Part shown: piece after piece, positions 46,158 through 57,821 of the stretch
Layout: each line of letters starts with the position of its first letter
Numbering within the stretch: position 1 is the stretch's first letter
DNA from: Phanerodontia chrysosporium
Lineage: Eukaryota; Basidiomycota; Agaricomycetes; Polyporales; Phanerochaetaceae
Length of the DNA stretch: 64,000 nt
Direction of reading: 5' to 3'
Assembly (NCBI GenBank): GCA_001910725.1
Contig: MJGA01000001.1
Location: 2,294,001-2,358,000, forward strand
Notes under the pieces: model-generated
Database searches by the model: none
The model's input: the letters and a program-made list of their open reading frames with translations, nothing else
Told to the model about the DNA's origin: nothing
Program-made: the position numbers and the translations under genes

Positions 46158-49100
46158 CTAAGCGTGCATGTCCTCATCAAAGCCGTCGATCATGCCTTCG
46201 CCGCGCCGACGGTACCTGCCGACAAGGCCCTCGTCGTCATCGTCGTCCTGCTGGTCATACTCCTCATCGTGCACGGCCTGCTCGTCGGCGCGCGCGTCCG
46301 CGCTGAGGATGCCCGCGCCCGCAGGTATGAGCGACTCGCCGCCGTGGTAAGTGAACCCTCGGAAGTTCTCCTGGACGCTGCTCGTGAGCGGGCTCTCCTG
46401 CTTCTTCTTGCGGCCGCCGATGTCGATCCCCTTCGTCGTCGTGCCCGCCGCGGCGATAGGCTTCGGCGGCGCCGCGGGTCGGTCCGAGCCCAGCGGCCCA
46501 TTCGGCGTGTGGATCGTCGACGCGTTCATGCTCTGCGAGAGCGACACCCACGCCTCGGACGGGTCTTCCTCGTCCAAGTCCAGGATACCCTCCGGGCCTG
46601 CGTCTCGGACGTCGGCGGTCGTGAACTCTGGGTCGAAGTTTGCCACAGACTCGTCGGACTCCACAACTGGCTTGAAGGGCGGGGCTACCTGCTTGCGCGC
46701 GAGCGCATCCCAATCAATGTCCTTGAAGAAGGGGTGCTCCTTCAACTCGGCAGCATCACGTTGTGCACCCAGACGATGTTTCGGGTTCCGGTTGAGCAAC
46801 TAAGAGGAATCCTTCAGCATCTCAGATTGGATAAAATCTTCAGAATGAACTTACACCCTTGACAAACTGCTTCCCCTCTTCACCAATGACGCCCTTGGGA
46901 ATCTGATCTTTCCAAAACAGATGTTCTTGTACATTTGGTTGGTATCTTCAGCGTAGAATGGGCTCCATCCGCAGCACATTTCAAAGAGTAAGACGCCTAA
47001 GCTCCAGAAATCCACGAGTTTGGAGTATCCGTGCTCGTCGAGGAGCACTTCCGGTGCAAGGTATTCTGTTGTTCCACAGAAGGTATTCGTGAGTTCGTCC
47101 GATCGTAAATCCGGTTTCGAGAGACCGAAGTCGCATAGTGCTACATGACCAGTGGCGTCGAGAAGAATGTTTTCGGGCTTCAGATCACTGTGAAAGCGGG
47201 TCAGAGACAGCGACACACGCATTCCATTGCATTTACTCACCGGTAGACGATATCGTATTTGTGCAAGTGCTCAAGCGCGAGGACCAGCTCCGCGACATAG
47301 AACCGGGCACGTTCTTCGGAAAACTTGGTTTCCCGCTGCAGGTGCCAGAAGAGCTCGCCTCCGCTCTTGAAGTCGGTCACCAGGTAGAGATCTGTTTCCG
47401 TCTGGAAAGAGAACTTCAATCCGACCAGGAACGGCGACTCGAGCGAGCGCTGGAGGATCTTGCGCTCGCCCATCGTGTGCGCGACTTCCTGCTTGGCAAC
47501 GATTTCGCGCTTCGAGAGGACCTTCATGGCGTATATACGCTTCGTGTCCTTCTTGCGGACCTGGAAGACGCGTCCGAACGTTCCTCGCCCGATCAGTTTG
47601 AGGAACTCGAAGTCGCGCGGCGTCAGGCGCGTTTCGTCTATAGGGACATCAGGCCATCGGAGTAGATGCGCGTCAAATATGTCCAGTGCATTTGTGGTCG
47701 TGTGCGCAGGACGGTAGATGGTGCACAGGTTGATCACAGGGCGGTGGTAACCAGATACGTTCACGTTGCGTGTGGTGGATAATTGGGGCAAGAAAAAGGG
47801 AACGCAGGGTCAGCAAAACGTGTCACACTGAGCAAAAAGGTAGGAAAGAGGTAAGGCGCGAAAATACACGAGGCCGAGTGTGAGAACCCATGTAGGTCAC
47901 ATGTCTCGGCCCCGCGGTGTGCGGGACAAAGGGGGGAAATGTGGGGATAGCTGACGCGAGTGTGGGTGCGGACGTGGGGGAAATTTGATTGACTCGGCCA
48001 AGAAGGCAAGTCCGGTGCGGGGAAGCGCACGAAAAATGTGGAGAATGGGGCGGCATTGACTGAGTAACTTACCTTGTACGCCTCAAACGTCACTTGCACC
48101 CTCATCTCGCCCGTAACGGGTTCATTCTCGTAAGGTCGCAGCCTATAGCGCATGCCGGAAGGAGGAGTAAAACGTTCCGCGTGTCGTAAGAGACCGGCCG
48201 TGGAGGATAGTCGCGGGTACCGGGGTGCACGGATATGATACACGCGGTCGGTAGTAGGGATGTCATGGCAGTGCGGCGGAATGGCAGAGAACGAGGCGGG
48301 GAGAGCAGATGGTCAGTAATCGGTCAGATGCAGGCCGGATCCTTGCGAGATCCGGCGCAGCGGAAGACACGCACTTGTACCATTGGTCTACCGTGTGCTC
48401 GTGTACTAGGACGGGCTTTATTTGCATGGTGCCCAAGAAACCAAGGTCGTTCACGGAGCGGTCGTAGATGTTGAAAGTTATTAGGGAGGTGTCGGATGTG
48501 ACGTCGCTGAAAAATGGTCATTACAAGCGAGTAAGACAGAGGCAGCTGAAGACTCACAATGATACCTCATGTTTCCAGACCGGGTTGTGGGCCTGGATCT
48601 TTGAGCCAAACATACCCGCTGCGAGGGGACCAATCCCACTCTTGCTCGAGCCCACGGATGAGCTAGGGGTATGCTCCCGGCTGCCCTTGGCACTGTTGCT
48701 CGCACTTGTGCTGCCACGGCCGTTCGTCCGAGCATTCATCTTGTCGCTGATCGCACCAAGGGCTGAGAGGGCATTCGACGACGAGTTTCTCGAGAGGTTC
48801 GTTGCCACGCCCTTGACCTCCTTCTCCGTCTCCTCTATGGGATCCCGCGAGACGAATTCGTTCTGCTCGAACTGCACAACGACATACGGTTTCGCCCGGG
48901 AGGAGCGAACGTTGAGGCCGCGAGCCTGGATGAGCTTGACATGGATCTGACCCCGGGAGAGCCCCGGGATACCATTTGCGCCGGTTGCTGACGATGACGA
49001 CGAGGACATTGACCCATTCGCCGACGAGCTGGAGGAGCCAGAGCCGGAAGCTGCCTTGGCTATCCCTGAGGGCTGCAATTTGCTGGGCTGCTTCTGATCG

Positions 49101-49536
49101 GCGGAAGGTGAGTCAGGCGTGGGCTTCTGCTCCTGGGAGAGCTTGCTGGCGGTGCGTTTGGGCGGCGGGGGCTGCTGCATGTTGAATTCGGGGCATGTAG
49201 CGAGAGGCTGGTGGTCGGTGCAGCAAAGCTGGTGGTACCTCCAGGCGTGAGCGGCATGGAGGTCAAATGGGGCGAGTGCAGATCAGGCCCGCTCGGGGCG
49301 GAGATTGAAGGGGAGAGCAGCGGATGGTGCAGACCCAGCGGGTGCTGGTGGCCTGGGAGGGTGCCTGTCGGCGTCGCTGGGCCTAGCGAGCCCGCGGACG
49401 GCTGGGAGACTGGCGGCGAGGAGGCGGCGGAGGGAGAGAGAGGTGCGAGCTGGTCGAATGGATTTGGCCGTTCTCGACCATTGGGATCGGCTCTGGGCGT
49501 CAGATCCGCGGGAGTAGAGGGCCAAAATTTAAGCAT
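46158..49536 (-). CDS. SCH9: SCH9-family AGC kinase with C2 domain
   Basis: TORC1-effector kinase (S6K-like) promoting ribosome biogenesis and growth; S. pombe homologues are Sck1/Sck2. From 49536: MLKFWPSTPADLTP, a Ser/Pro-rich region, then a C2 domain (RGQIHVKLIQARGLNV, KPYVVVQFEQNEFVS, WKHEVS, FNIYDRSVNDLGFLG, LRPYENEPVTGEMRVQV). The kinase follows: FEFLKLIGRGTFGRVFQV, YAMKVLSK, YDIVYR joined to DLKPENILL, CDFGLSK, T-loop TNTFCGTTEYLAPEV. Behind it come the AGC tail, turn-motif-like TPNGPLG and the hydrophobic motif FRGFTYHGG. Two breaks at C/G runs: 49190-49193 (HAP to EFNMQQ) and 46897-46899 inside the kinase domain (IRFP to KGVIG). A frameshift there would kill an important kinase, which supports assembly error. 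Introns are GT-AG, one of about 230 nt. Confidence 0.92.
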
Positions 49537-51102
49537 CCTGTCACAGTGTCTCAAGACGGAGGAAGGAGTGAACAGCGGTCGTCGCTGTGGTGGACGTCGA
49601 GGACAAGAGGTTGGTCGGTGCAGGAGATGTGGTGGAAGAGGAGGAAGTCTGGTCGAGCGGAACGGACGGCTGTTATCAAAAGCTTTCTCTCCACTTCCAG
49701 CCTCTCCACCCTGTGATGAGATCTCCAAAGGATTCGGGGTGCTTTCGACTACGGCCGACGCCTTTGCCTCCTTCACCTGCCATTTTCCTCCGCTCCTGGG
49801 GCCGCCACGACAACTGGAGCCGTTCGGCGCCGCATCCGTCGCCACGCTCGTGCACAGCGTCACGGCCATGTCGGGCTCTATACGTTTGCACAACGGCTGC
49901 GGCAGCGACAACGGCGAAACAGGAGGCGGACGGTCTTCGATAGCCAGCCTCGCCCCCGCAAGCCAAGTCCGTCCCTTTTCATTCTCCCTGGTGGGGGCTG
50001 AGCTTACGGTAATCTCTCGCTCGATCATGGCCCGACGCTGTCTCAGTGGCCATCCATCCCATTATAAGATCCGACTCCTCCCAGCCGCCACGAACTCTGG
50101 CCAATTGCACAAAGCTCGCGTGGGCTCGGACAGGTCACCGGTGGCGCTGTACGAACGTACGCGGAAATCGCGCATTGGACAGCCGCACCGCCGCGCCGTA
50201 TCGCTTTCGTCAGAACAGTGCCAGATGGTGCCCTTGGGATGCAGAGCCGGATGAATGCAGACACGTTTCGATAATCACCAGTCCCTGCTGCAGAGTTCCA
50301 CAGCGAAGCGACACCTGAGCGTTACGCTCGTCGAGGTTTTCTAATCTTGCCAGTTCTCGCCGCAGCCGGTAATCGCCATCTTTCGCCCAGTCGCGTCCGA
50401 TACGCTCCATCAGCATCCAGAATGTCCATGAGACGAGGCTGTGCGTTCTCGAATTCAAACCGTGGGGGCTTCGCAAACGGCTGACAGGGCGATTTGTCGA
50501 GGGTGGTCAGCAACATATGCACAAGCGAGACAGTTCACCTAGTAAATGCAATCATGACGGGCCTCGGCTGGTGTTTCTGCTTTTTGCGCAGGGCCAGTCG
50601 CACCGCTTGAGCAAGAGCCACATAGACACCGCGCGCCGTTGATAACCACTTTGTAGTACACGGGTTCTCAGTGTCTAGACGGTCACTTTCGACCACGTAT
50701 ACAATCGGACCGACCCGTGTTCTGTATTAAGAAGATCTAGCTCAATGCTGCTAGTATAGTGCCGATCGTGAAAGTCAAAACTTTGATAACTCCAGTAATA
50801 AGCCGGTTTCCGGGATTGACTGCGAAATGAAGGGGTAGAAGCCTTCATGAGAGTGGGTCGGTGGGATAGATCGCGCGAGCGAAGAGCTAATCGAGGCGTG
50901 CTCAGGCCACATGTCTCTGTTCTCCGTCGCCGTGATCACGGCCTCCAAGGATACCGCTAGACGCGTCCAGAGATTACGAATCTTGCCCACTGTTATCGCG
51001 AAGTGAGCCGTGGACGGCGGGGCAGCGAGCGTGGTTTGTGCAATAGTGTTCCTGTTCGCACCAGCGCGTGCACTGATAGTGGCGAAGGAACAGGGTAAAG
51101 CC
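49537..51102. other. SCH9 upstream region, no supported gene
   Basis: This 1.57-kb stretch probably holds a long SCH9 leader and promoter. The SCH9 frame stays open upstream to 50028, so an earlier start is possible, but the predicted extension is low-complexity and lacks a known motif. Frames at 50210-50476 and 50775-50990 resemble nothing known. Confidence 0.4.
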
Positions 51103-51788
51103 TCAGGCGCGACGGCCGGTCACGGTCTCAGCACCTTCCTGGATGCCCTCCAGGGTCTCCGCGCGAGCTTCCGCGACAGCCGACTCGAGACGCTCCGCTC
51201 GTTCAACAGCGTTGACACGCAACTGTGATTTTGCCCACTGCAGGCCGCGCAGAGAGCCTCCGATCATGAGCCCGAGGATGGCAGCGCGGCCGGCCGCTTT
51301 AGGCGGAAGACGATCTGGGAACAGAGAAGTCGGAGCTGAGTCAACGGACACATGCTAGCACGGCGGAGCCACTCACAGGCGAGAGAGAAGACCGCGGACG
51401 TGCCCAGTCCTGCGATGATCTCCTTGAAGTTCGCGACGTCCTCGCCCAGCCTCGTAGCGCCCTCCTCAAAGCACACCCACGCCGCGGCGGACGTTCCGAG
51501 TCGCAGCGCGTCGGCCCCCGCCTCCTTCAAGCCGCCGAGAATGACGCGGTAGTTCTTCGTCTTCTGGTAGAAGTACCAGCCCTGCACGGTTGTCGGCGGG
51601 CGGTGGACGTTTTCCGCGAGGAAGCGCAGCGACGCGCGACGCGAGCCGCGGAAGAGCCCGATGGTCGTCCCGAGGATGACCGCGGTGCCGGGCAGGAGAT
51701 AGAAGCGTTGCGGGATGTTGATGCGGATCTGGTTGGGCTTGGGCGACGAGTCGTCAGCGGGGGCGGCGCCAGAGTACAAGGCGGACAT
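51103..51788 (-). CDS. Tim17/Tim22/Tim23-like small membrane protein
   Basis: Two exons (51377-51788, 51103-51314; 62-nt GT-AG intron) give 207 residues. Several glycine-rich hydrophobic helices can be seen: YLLPGTAVILGTTIGLF, then RGSRRASLRFLAENVH, LRLGTSAAAWVCFEEGA, IIAGLGTSAVFSLA joined to YRLPPKAAGRAAILG, LMIGGSLRGL. The GxxxG helices, the basic loop and the length resemble the Tim17/PRAT family of mitochondrial inner-membrane proteins, so import, assembly or solute roles are possible; I cannot assign a specific member. The C-terminus is a helical Glu/Ala/Arg-rich tail. The N-terminus has no classical presequence, as is usual in this family. The frame is intact. The family call is by pattern only. 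Confidence 0.72.
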
Positions 51789-53425
51789 GGTGGTGGAAGG
51801 CAGGCAACGTCAGATTCGACACGACTAGTAAGGCAGGCGTCGGGATTGTGGCAAGTGGGCGGATCAAACTCTCTTTTCCCCGACGCATACCGCGATCTCA
51901 GCCAATCATCGCTCCCGCCACTTGTGTATGATCTGCTGAGAGCTAAGTACTAAGTGCCCATACTAAATCCAACATTGTCAACATGTGTTGTTCTCAGTCT
52001 CTTACTTGCAGCGCAGGAGCTGTAAGTTTAACATTGCGAACCCGCTCCCTGTCTTCCTAGGCGTCCTGGGAGACTTCAGGCGTGTTTCCCGGCTAACGCG
52101 ACAGTTTCAGGTGCGTTGTGACATTGCCTTTTTGTACCGGCGACGAATCCTTCAACCCTCCCATACCATTCCTTCTGCGGCTCAAACAGAGTATTCACGT
52201 GAGTACCTAAGAGGAAGGTGCCAGTTACACAGTGTTCCGGCGAATGAGGCTAAACCAACGACCTCTTGGAAAACCCGTGTCGTTACACAGTTTTGGATCA
52301 GTAGTTAAGCTCAAACCGCACTCCAATGATCTCCAAGATGCAAAGCTCGCGGTGCTGTGCTCACGCCGAGTATTGCGACCCTCCCTGACAGGCCGGTTGA
52401 ATACCACCCGGTTCGTGCAATATCACTTCTTCTTAGGACCTGTCAGATTGCATAACATGCACCTTTGCTGCAGTGCATAGACGCAAAATAGAAGCCTGCG
52501 CAATCCAAGTCTTTATGCAACTTAGCGATACAGTCCAGATCTGTCCTGAGTCCCCGACACGTCCGTTGCCCTGGACGTTGGCCGTTTGCGTCTCAATAAC
52601 ACAAGTGAGGACCAACCCTGAGTTTAGTATGCCGTGACCGATTTAGACTCGTATAGAACTGGTACAAACTTTCCGCAATATGCACGGCGACGTGAGCATC
52701 GTGTTCAGTGAAGTTACTTCAAGTAATCATACTTTTCACCACTAATATTGCACAATGTCGCGGGGCGAACAGCCTATGCTACCGCAGAATAGAGGCGGAC
52801 TTGCGTTATCAAGATTATGCATGGGCCCTGCGGATAATCGATACGCTGGCCGGCGGAGGAGCCGTAGAGTACAAACAAATGGCATGCGCCTGCGACATCG
52901 CAGCGACTTTTACCACAGCCACCGCTGAAATTGGTGTCAATTCACACACAGACGATATGTGCACACCATAGAGGGCATTCATATCGCTACTGAACAACCG
53001 AGAAGGCAAGGATTGTGGGAGAACTCGACAGAGCAGTCTTTGTTTGTATATGTGTTCTGTTGCTTGCGAGGATCAAATTTGTTTTCTCTGGTTTTCAGCA
53101 ATTTGGACTCTGTATGAACATGTTTGAAGCCTGCAGCCCCAGCCAAACAACCCGCCCTTGGCTTTTGCCATCATCTCTACTCGTCGTCGTCGCCGTTGCC
53201 AGCGAGCCGTTCTATAATGTCCAGAGTGCCCCGAATGCCGCCTCTCTTGGCCCGTGCGCTGCCCGTGCATCAGCCCAGGATGCTGACATAAGCAAGTCCC
53301 CGTGTTCGACGTTGTTCTTCACCCTCACCACAACCGACGGCGGCAGACCGCTGCTCAACGACTAGCTCGTCTCGCACGACTTCCCTTGAATACAGCTGGC
53401 TTCCTTGAATACCGCCGCGACCGAC
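51789..53425. other. 1.6-kb gene-free stretch
   Basis: The sequence lies upstream of both the Tim17-like and the forkhead genes. It is relatively AT-rich with only short random frames; I see no exon, tRNA or repeat family. A pyrimidine-rich tract near 53290-53400 probably belongs to the forkhead leader. Confidence 0.45.
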
Positions 53426-54736
53426 ATGGCGCAGCAGCAGCAGCCCACAGTCATGCCTCAGGAGATGATGGCGGCTCAGCAGCAGCAGATCCCTAACATG
53501 CACCCGCCTGTGAATATCAACTCCTACTATCCTGAGGCCCCTGGTGGTGACCTATCAGGTGGCCTGCCCATAAATCTTGACTCGCTGCGAGACGGACCCC
53601 GGGAAGCAAACCGTTCTACCCCTACTCCACGCTTATCCGGTATGTGCAACCGCGCCGAAGCACGCTTCATAGCCAGACCTGACGAATATACGCCTTCAAG
53701 ATACGCGATAAAGGGCGCGCCGAATCAGAAGTTGCTGCTGGAGGACATCTACTATGCCATCGAGTCTAGGGTGAGTCCTGTATCCCGTCCGTCCCCTCAG
53801 CTTTCTAAAATGGTGTTAGTTCCCCTACTTCCGGACAGCTCCCCCAGGCTGGAAGGTACGTTCCAACTGGTCCAAGTTCTGTGCACTCTCTTAACATCGA
53901 CGCAGAACTCTGTTCGCCACAACTTGTCGTTGAACCCTTGTTTCGAAAAGGTGCCTCGCCCTCTCACAGACCGCGGCAAGGGCTCCTATTGGACTGTCAA
54001 CGACAACGTCGATCCGCGTACCGGTGTCCATCGCGTCCGCAAGAAGAAGCCGAAGGGCGGGAAGAAGGGCCAGCAGCGCAACTCGGAGCAGTCTCCTGAA
54101 CAGGAGCAGCCCGATCAGCAAGCGCAGCAGCAGCAGCAGACACAGCCCGACCAACATCCCACCATAGAGGACGTTGACTACCACCCTGGTGCCAGTCAAG
54201 AGGCTGCCGCGTACCACGATCCTAACAACTATGTCCCACCCCCAATCATCGCTGCTGATGGACCGGGCCCGAGTCGTCAGCCGCAGACACAAGCGCCACA
54301 GCCAGCACAATTCCAACCGCCGTACGGAACGTCAGTGATTCTGTCTTCTCGCCTCTGCGTCCTTTGCATCTCAGACGTTTCTTGTTTGCACAGAGTTCTG
54401 ATACCCTTTCCCGCATCACCGTATAGGTTCGACCCCGCTTTCGCCTTTCCGCCGCAGCCGCAGCCTATGCGTCCTGCGCCGCTCTTTCCAGACGAGCAAG
54501 TTGACCTGGACGAGCACGGCAACGTCAACTGGGCGAGCATGTGGCGCAAGGAGCTCGCGAACCTCATGTCCTTCACGGACCAGCAGGAGAAGCAGGGTGC
54601 AGATCAGGAGTGGTTCAGGAATATGCTCGCTCGGGTACGGTCCGCAATGATGGCTCCGCAGGTCGCGCCTGAAGCCATGCCTCAACCACCGCACGGCCTA
54701 CCTGGCGCGCAGCCCAACGCAGGCGAGGCTGCGTGA
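53426..54736 (+). CDS. Forkhead-domain transcription factor
   Basis: DNA-binding regulator. The Gln-rich N-terminus ([21 protein letters not shown]) is followed by the winged-helix domain assembled over four exons: [44 protein letters not shown], then [18 protein letters not shown] and [10 protein letters not shown]. The recognition helix (NSVRHNLS) is canonical. A basic patch ([12 protein letters not shown]) follows as a likely nuclear signal, then poly-Gln and Pro-rich activation-like sequence; the last exon begins [10 protein letters not shown]. The frame is broken once at 53597-53603 (four C then three G; one base missing) immediately before GSKPFYPYS. The domain cannot be read without restoring frame there, so I expect an assembly error. 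Target genes unknown. Confidence 0.9.
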   Translation: MAQQQQPTVMPQEMMAAQQQQIPNMHPPVNINSYYPEAPGGDLSGGLPINLDSLRDGPREANRSTPTPRLSGMCNRAEARFIARPDEYTPSRYAIKGAPNQKLLLEDIYYAIESRVSPVSRPSPQLSKMVLVPLLPDSSPRLEGTFQLVQVLCTLLTSTQNSVRHNLSLNPCFEKVPRPLTDRGKGSYWTVNDNVDPRTGVHRVRKKKPKGGKKGQQRNSEQSPEQEQPDQQAQQQQQTQPDQHPTIEDVDYHPGASQEAAAYHDPNNYVPPPIIAADGPGPSRQPQTQAPQPAQFQPPYGTSVILSSRLCVLCISDVSCLHRVLIPFPASPYRFDPAFAFPPQPQPMRPAPLFPDEQVDLDEHGNVNWASMWRKELANLMSFTDQQEKQGADQEWFRNMLARVRSAMMAPQVAPEAMPQPPHGLPGAQPNAGEAA

Positions 54737-55966
54737 CGCGGTTGTTTTCGGCGGGCGCTTGGTGGTGTCGGTTTCCCTGGTGTGTTCTCATTCTGTTGTC
54801 GTCGTCTGGTGCAAGTTGGCTTGATGTGGATCCTACCCTCGACGGACCTGGCAGCTGTGCCAGCTGCTATGATTATTGTTCTTTAGTAGTATGTCTTCGT
54901 ATTTTGCTCTCCACCTCGTACCCCTGGCTCGTTATCTTATTCCACTGCGTAACCTCCATCTTCTATCACCTCCCTGCATGCGCATGTACTAAGCGTCTTT
55001 TGCAATAAGCTTAGTTAACACAACCGTTCTCCTGCTTGCCATCACCGCGACTGCAGCTTTGCCTGCTACGAAGACCGCCGTCATCATCAACATTTTTGAG
55101 CAATATCGGGAAGAATGGACTAGTGGATACACTGATAGTATGCTATTTCAGGGGATGCTCAGCTATCTAGCGACTGTGCGCTCCGGATGCTTCGCAAAGT
55201 TCTCGGGACCTTATGGCGACTGGCATGCGAAGTCATCGTAGGCTATAGCCTCGCTGCATCACGCTGATACAACTGTGCCGAAGTAGGTGACATCTTCATA
55301 CGGGCGACATAACGACATGACAGTCCTGAATACCAAGGTGTGATTGTGAAGGCACACTGCGTTCTAGGTCTATTCCGCCCACATCTGACGCTGCTTGGCT
55401 ATCATGCCTGGTAATATCTTGGCTACTCGATCCCGAGCCGGACAGCGTACATCCCGCACCTCATGTACTTACGCATCATACTTAGATGCAAGGAACAAGC
55501 TAACTGTGTCGCAGGACGTAAGAAATAAGAACCCGACTGCACTGCTTCGCTGTAGGCACTTCTCAAGCACCGCCGGTATCAATGTCAATGCCAAAACGGT
55601 GCGCACGCCAGCGCGGGGGAAGTCTATTGGCAGCACGGCATGCTGTAAGTGAATGGATGCGCTCGCGAGGTAGTCAGGGCAGTGCTCTGAACCTAGCGAT
55701 CCCGTCCCGCCTCTGTCGGACAACGAGGTAACTGGCCGTGATGAACGCTCCCCCGACTCTGTACAAAAACTTGGAGATGTCATCGCGAATTGCCCACACC
55801 CTCAGTCGTCTCCCCCGCCGCCTTCGTAGCACGTACACTCTGCGCCGCCTGAACGACTAGGGTTGGTCCCGAAGAGTCTCATTCGTACGTCGTGCTTGTC
55901 TGCCATGCCTACGGAATAGCTGACCCCGATAGCAGCCTCGTCCACCGTTTATAACCTCTATCTCCA
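54737..55966. other. Intergenic between forkhead and BRI3-like genes
   Basis: The 1.23-kb stretch contains small open frames (for example 55059-55241) without homology or intron signals. No feature is recognised. Confidence 0.45.
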
Positions 55967-56288
55967 ATGGCTACGAAGGAGGAAAGCAAGATCGGCGCTG
56001 AGTACCAGCAACAGCGTGCGCACGCTCCCATATCCACGGATGGACCTCATGCTCACAGGCTGGTCTCCAGTTATGGCCCGCTGCGCTCGCGGCGATCACG
56101 ATGTTGAAACGAAATACGGCACCCTCGGGATTATCATGGCCATTGTATGCTTCCCCTGCGGTTTGATCTGCCTTTGGTGCGTCGCATTAGGGACGCATTC
56201 TGGACGAGACTGCTCGCTGACTAACGTCCTGAAAAGCACGGATAAGAAGAGGCGCTGCGTGAGATGTGGAGTTCAGGTCGTAGGATAG
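55967..56288 (+). CDS. 72-residue BRI3/LITAF-like cysteine-rich membrane protein
   Basis: Three small exons (55967-56015, 56059-56176, 56237-56288) splice to MATKEESKIG ... GVQVVG. Features are a polar N-terminus, DVETKYGTLG, a hydrophobic segment IIMAIVCFPCGLICL and a Cys/Lys/Arg tail CTDKKRRCVRCGVQ. The CFPCGL membrane segment followed by a CxxxxxxCxxCG zinc-ribbon-like tail resembles brain protein I3 and LITAF-type proteins, which sit on the cytosolic face of late endosomes and lysosomes. All junctions keep frame; the second intron ends AAAAG. Because each exon is short, it is invisible to single-frame searching. The function is unknown; the family link is by pattern. Confidence 0.75.
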
Positions 56289-56425
56289 CGGAGCTTCTTG
56301 AACTGGTTTTGCCCACATGTTGTGTTGCGTCGCAGAGTGTATTTTTTCGTCGTGCGAGAACACACTACGATGTAATTTCTGGCTATTTGGATGCGTATGC
56401 CAGGTCAGAACCTTCTTAGGGTCAT

Positions 56426-57627
56426 CTACAGCTTCCACACTTGATCCTGATGACAGCCGATCTCCGCCAACGCACCGCCTACTGGACCTTGAGAGTAGTT
56501 GCGTCCATACGGACCGGCAATCGCATTGACCATGCTGAGAACGGGACTTGGTCACTGGCGTAGGGGCATGCAACCTGCAACTCACAGTTCGGGTCCGCAG
56601 ACCAGGAACATGATTTTCCTGTCTGCAGTTATAGTCGGCCTGGAGCGGTTGAAGAGCCATTGCCACCAGGATTGCTTTTGCTCAGAAGAGAGAGTATGAC
56701 GTATGGCTGTGGTTCCGATACGACCGACTTGGAGTCTTTGGAAGGCACACTTTCCGATTCTGAGCCGTCTACCTGATCGACGAACAGGTGTACCCTGAGG
56801 CGATCAGGATGTGTCGAGGCGTAGGAGAGTAGCGGGCGTAAGAGATCAGGTGGTGGAAGCTCTCCGGGCGTCCTGGATGAGTGGAGAAGCGTAAAGCGCG
56901 TTTGAGGCGTCGTTGCTTTATTCAACAGCAGCGTAGAATGCAAGAGTTGGTAAAATGGAGTTATGCCAGTCCCACCAGAGATCTGGAACATTACTAGTCA
57001 GGTAAAGTACTATGCACGGAGTAATGAGTGATATACCATAACAACTTCATCCCACTTCTCCTCTTGCCAGGCCCAAGTCTTCAAGGGGCCTCGTATCTCG
57101 ATTTTATCGCCGACATGCTTTGAGTGAAGCCACCGTCCGACCTCGCCCTTGGGATACTTCTTTACCCAGAAGCGCATCCTGCCCTCTTCGTCGATACCTT
57201 CCAGAGGCGTGTATGCACGTTCGACCTGAATATCGTCATCTTTGATGTATATGGACCAGATGGGTGCAAGGATAGTACTATCCGACGGCATTGCCTCCCG
57301 AGGAACGGTAAGCGTCATGAGCCGCGTGTTCGGGTCCTTGCATTGCTCCGTGGCGGTAACAGTGACGGGTGTAAAATATGAAGGCGACAGTGTTGCGTTG
57401 GTGTATGTCGGGGCGGACCGCGAGGCATCCGGCCAGAAGAAATATGCAGCCACTAGCGCGGCGCCTCCAACCGAGCCTGCAAATATCGCGGCGCGTTGTG
57501 CTTGACCATAGGACGGCTTTGATAGCTCAGCTGTGAAGTTTCGCACGTTGTATCGCCGTGCAAGCCCATTGTAGGGTACCTGTCTACAGATTCTGTTAGT
57601 ACAGGACGAGAAGCGAGAGCGAAACAT
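56426..57627 (-). CDS. MCR1: NADH-cytochrome b5 reductase (MCR1-like), mitochondrial
   Basis: FAD enzyme passing electrons from NADH to cytochrome b5 or to sterol-synthesis and ascorbate acceptors. The start at 57627 gives a basic presequence (MFRSRFSSCTNRICRQ), then a membrane anchor AAIFAGSVGGAALVAAYFFW. The FAD domain has RAYTPLEG, then KGEVGRWLHSKHVGD and EIRGPLKTW. An intron joins WDEVVM to ISGGTGITPFYQLLH, the NAD(P)H-binding loop. The C-terminus reads WWQWLFNRS, IMFLVCGPEL, MVNAIAGPYGRNYSQGPVGG and ends QDQVWKL at 56426. Between VDQVDG and WWQWLF the frame must shift (56650-56740); either a 50-nt intron with a weak AAAAG acceptor or an indel is needed. It converges on the BRI3-like gene 137 bp away. 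Confidence 0.88.
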
Positions 57628-57821
57628 GGGTTGAGAGTGACAGTCCCGAAGAGGAAGGCAAGAAGGAACAAGCAAACAAACACAGACAAATATCTCCGGT
57701 CTCGTTCGTGTAAGCGCCAGTGCTCGTTCAAACCCTTCCACATCTCTATCTATCCTACTCCCTCTCGTCGGTCCAACGACGAGATAATTCATTTACGACC
57801 TTTCACGACTTCTATACTAGT

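Noticed and set aside
49060..50254. Long frames on both strands upstream of SCH9
   Set aside because: The − frame is the SCH9 frame continuing into its leader; the + frame is its Gly/Arg-rich mirror. Neither has a domain of its own.
54120..54160. CAG-type repeat in the forkhead gene as an unusual microsatellite
   Set aside because: It encodes a short poly-Gln stretch in a disordered region, common in fungal transcription factors.
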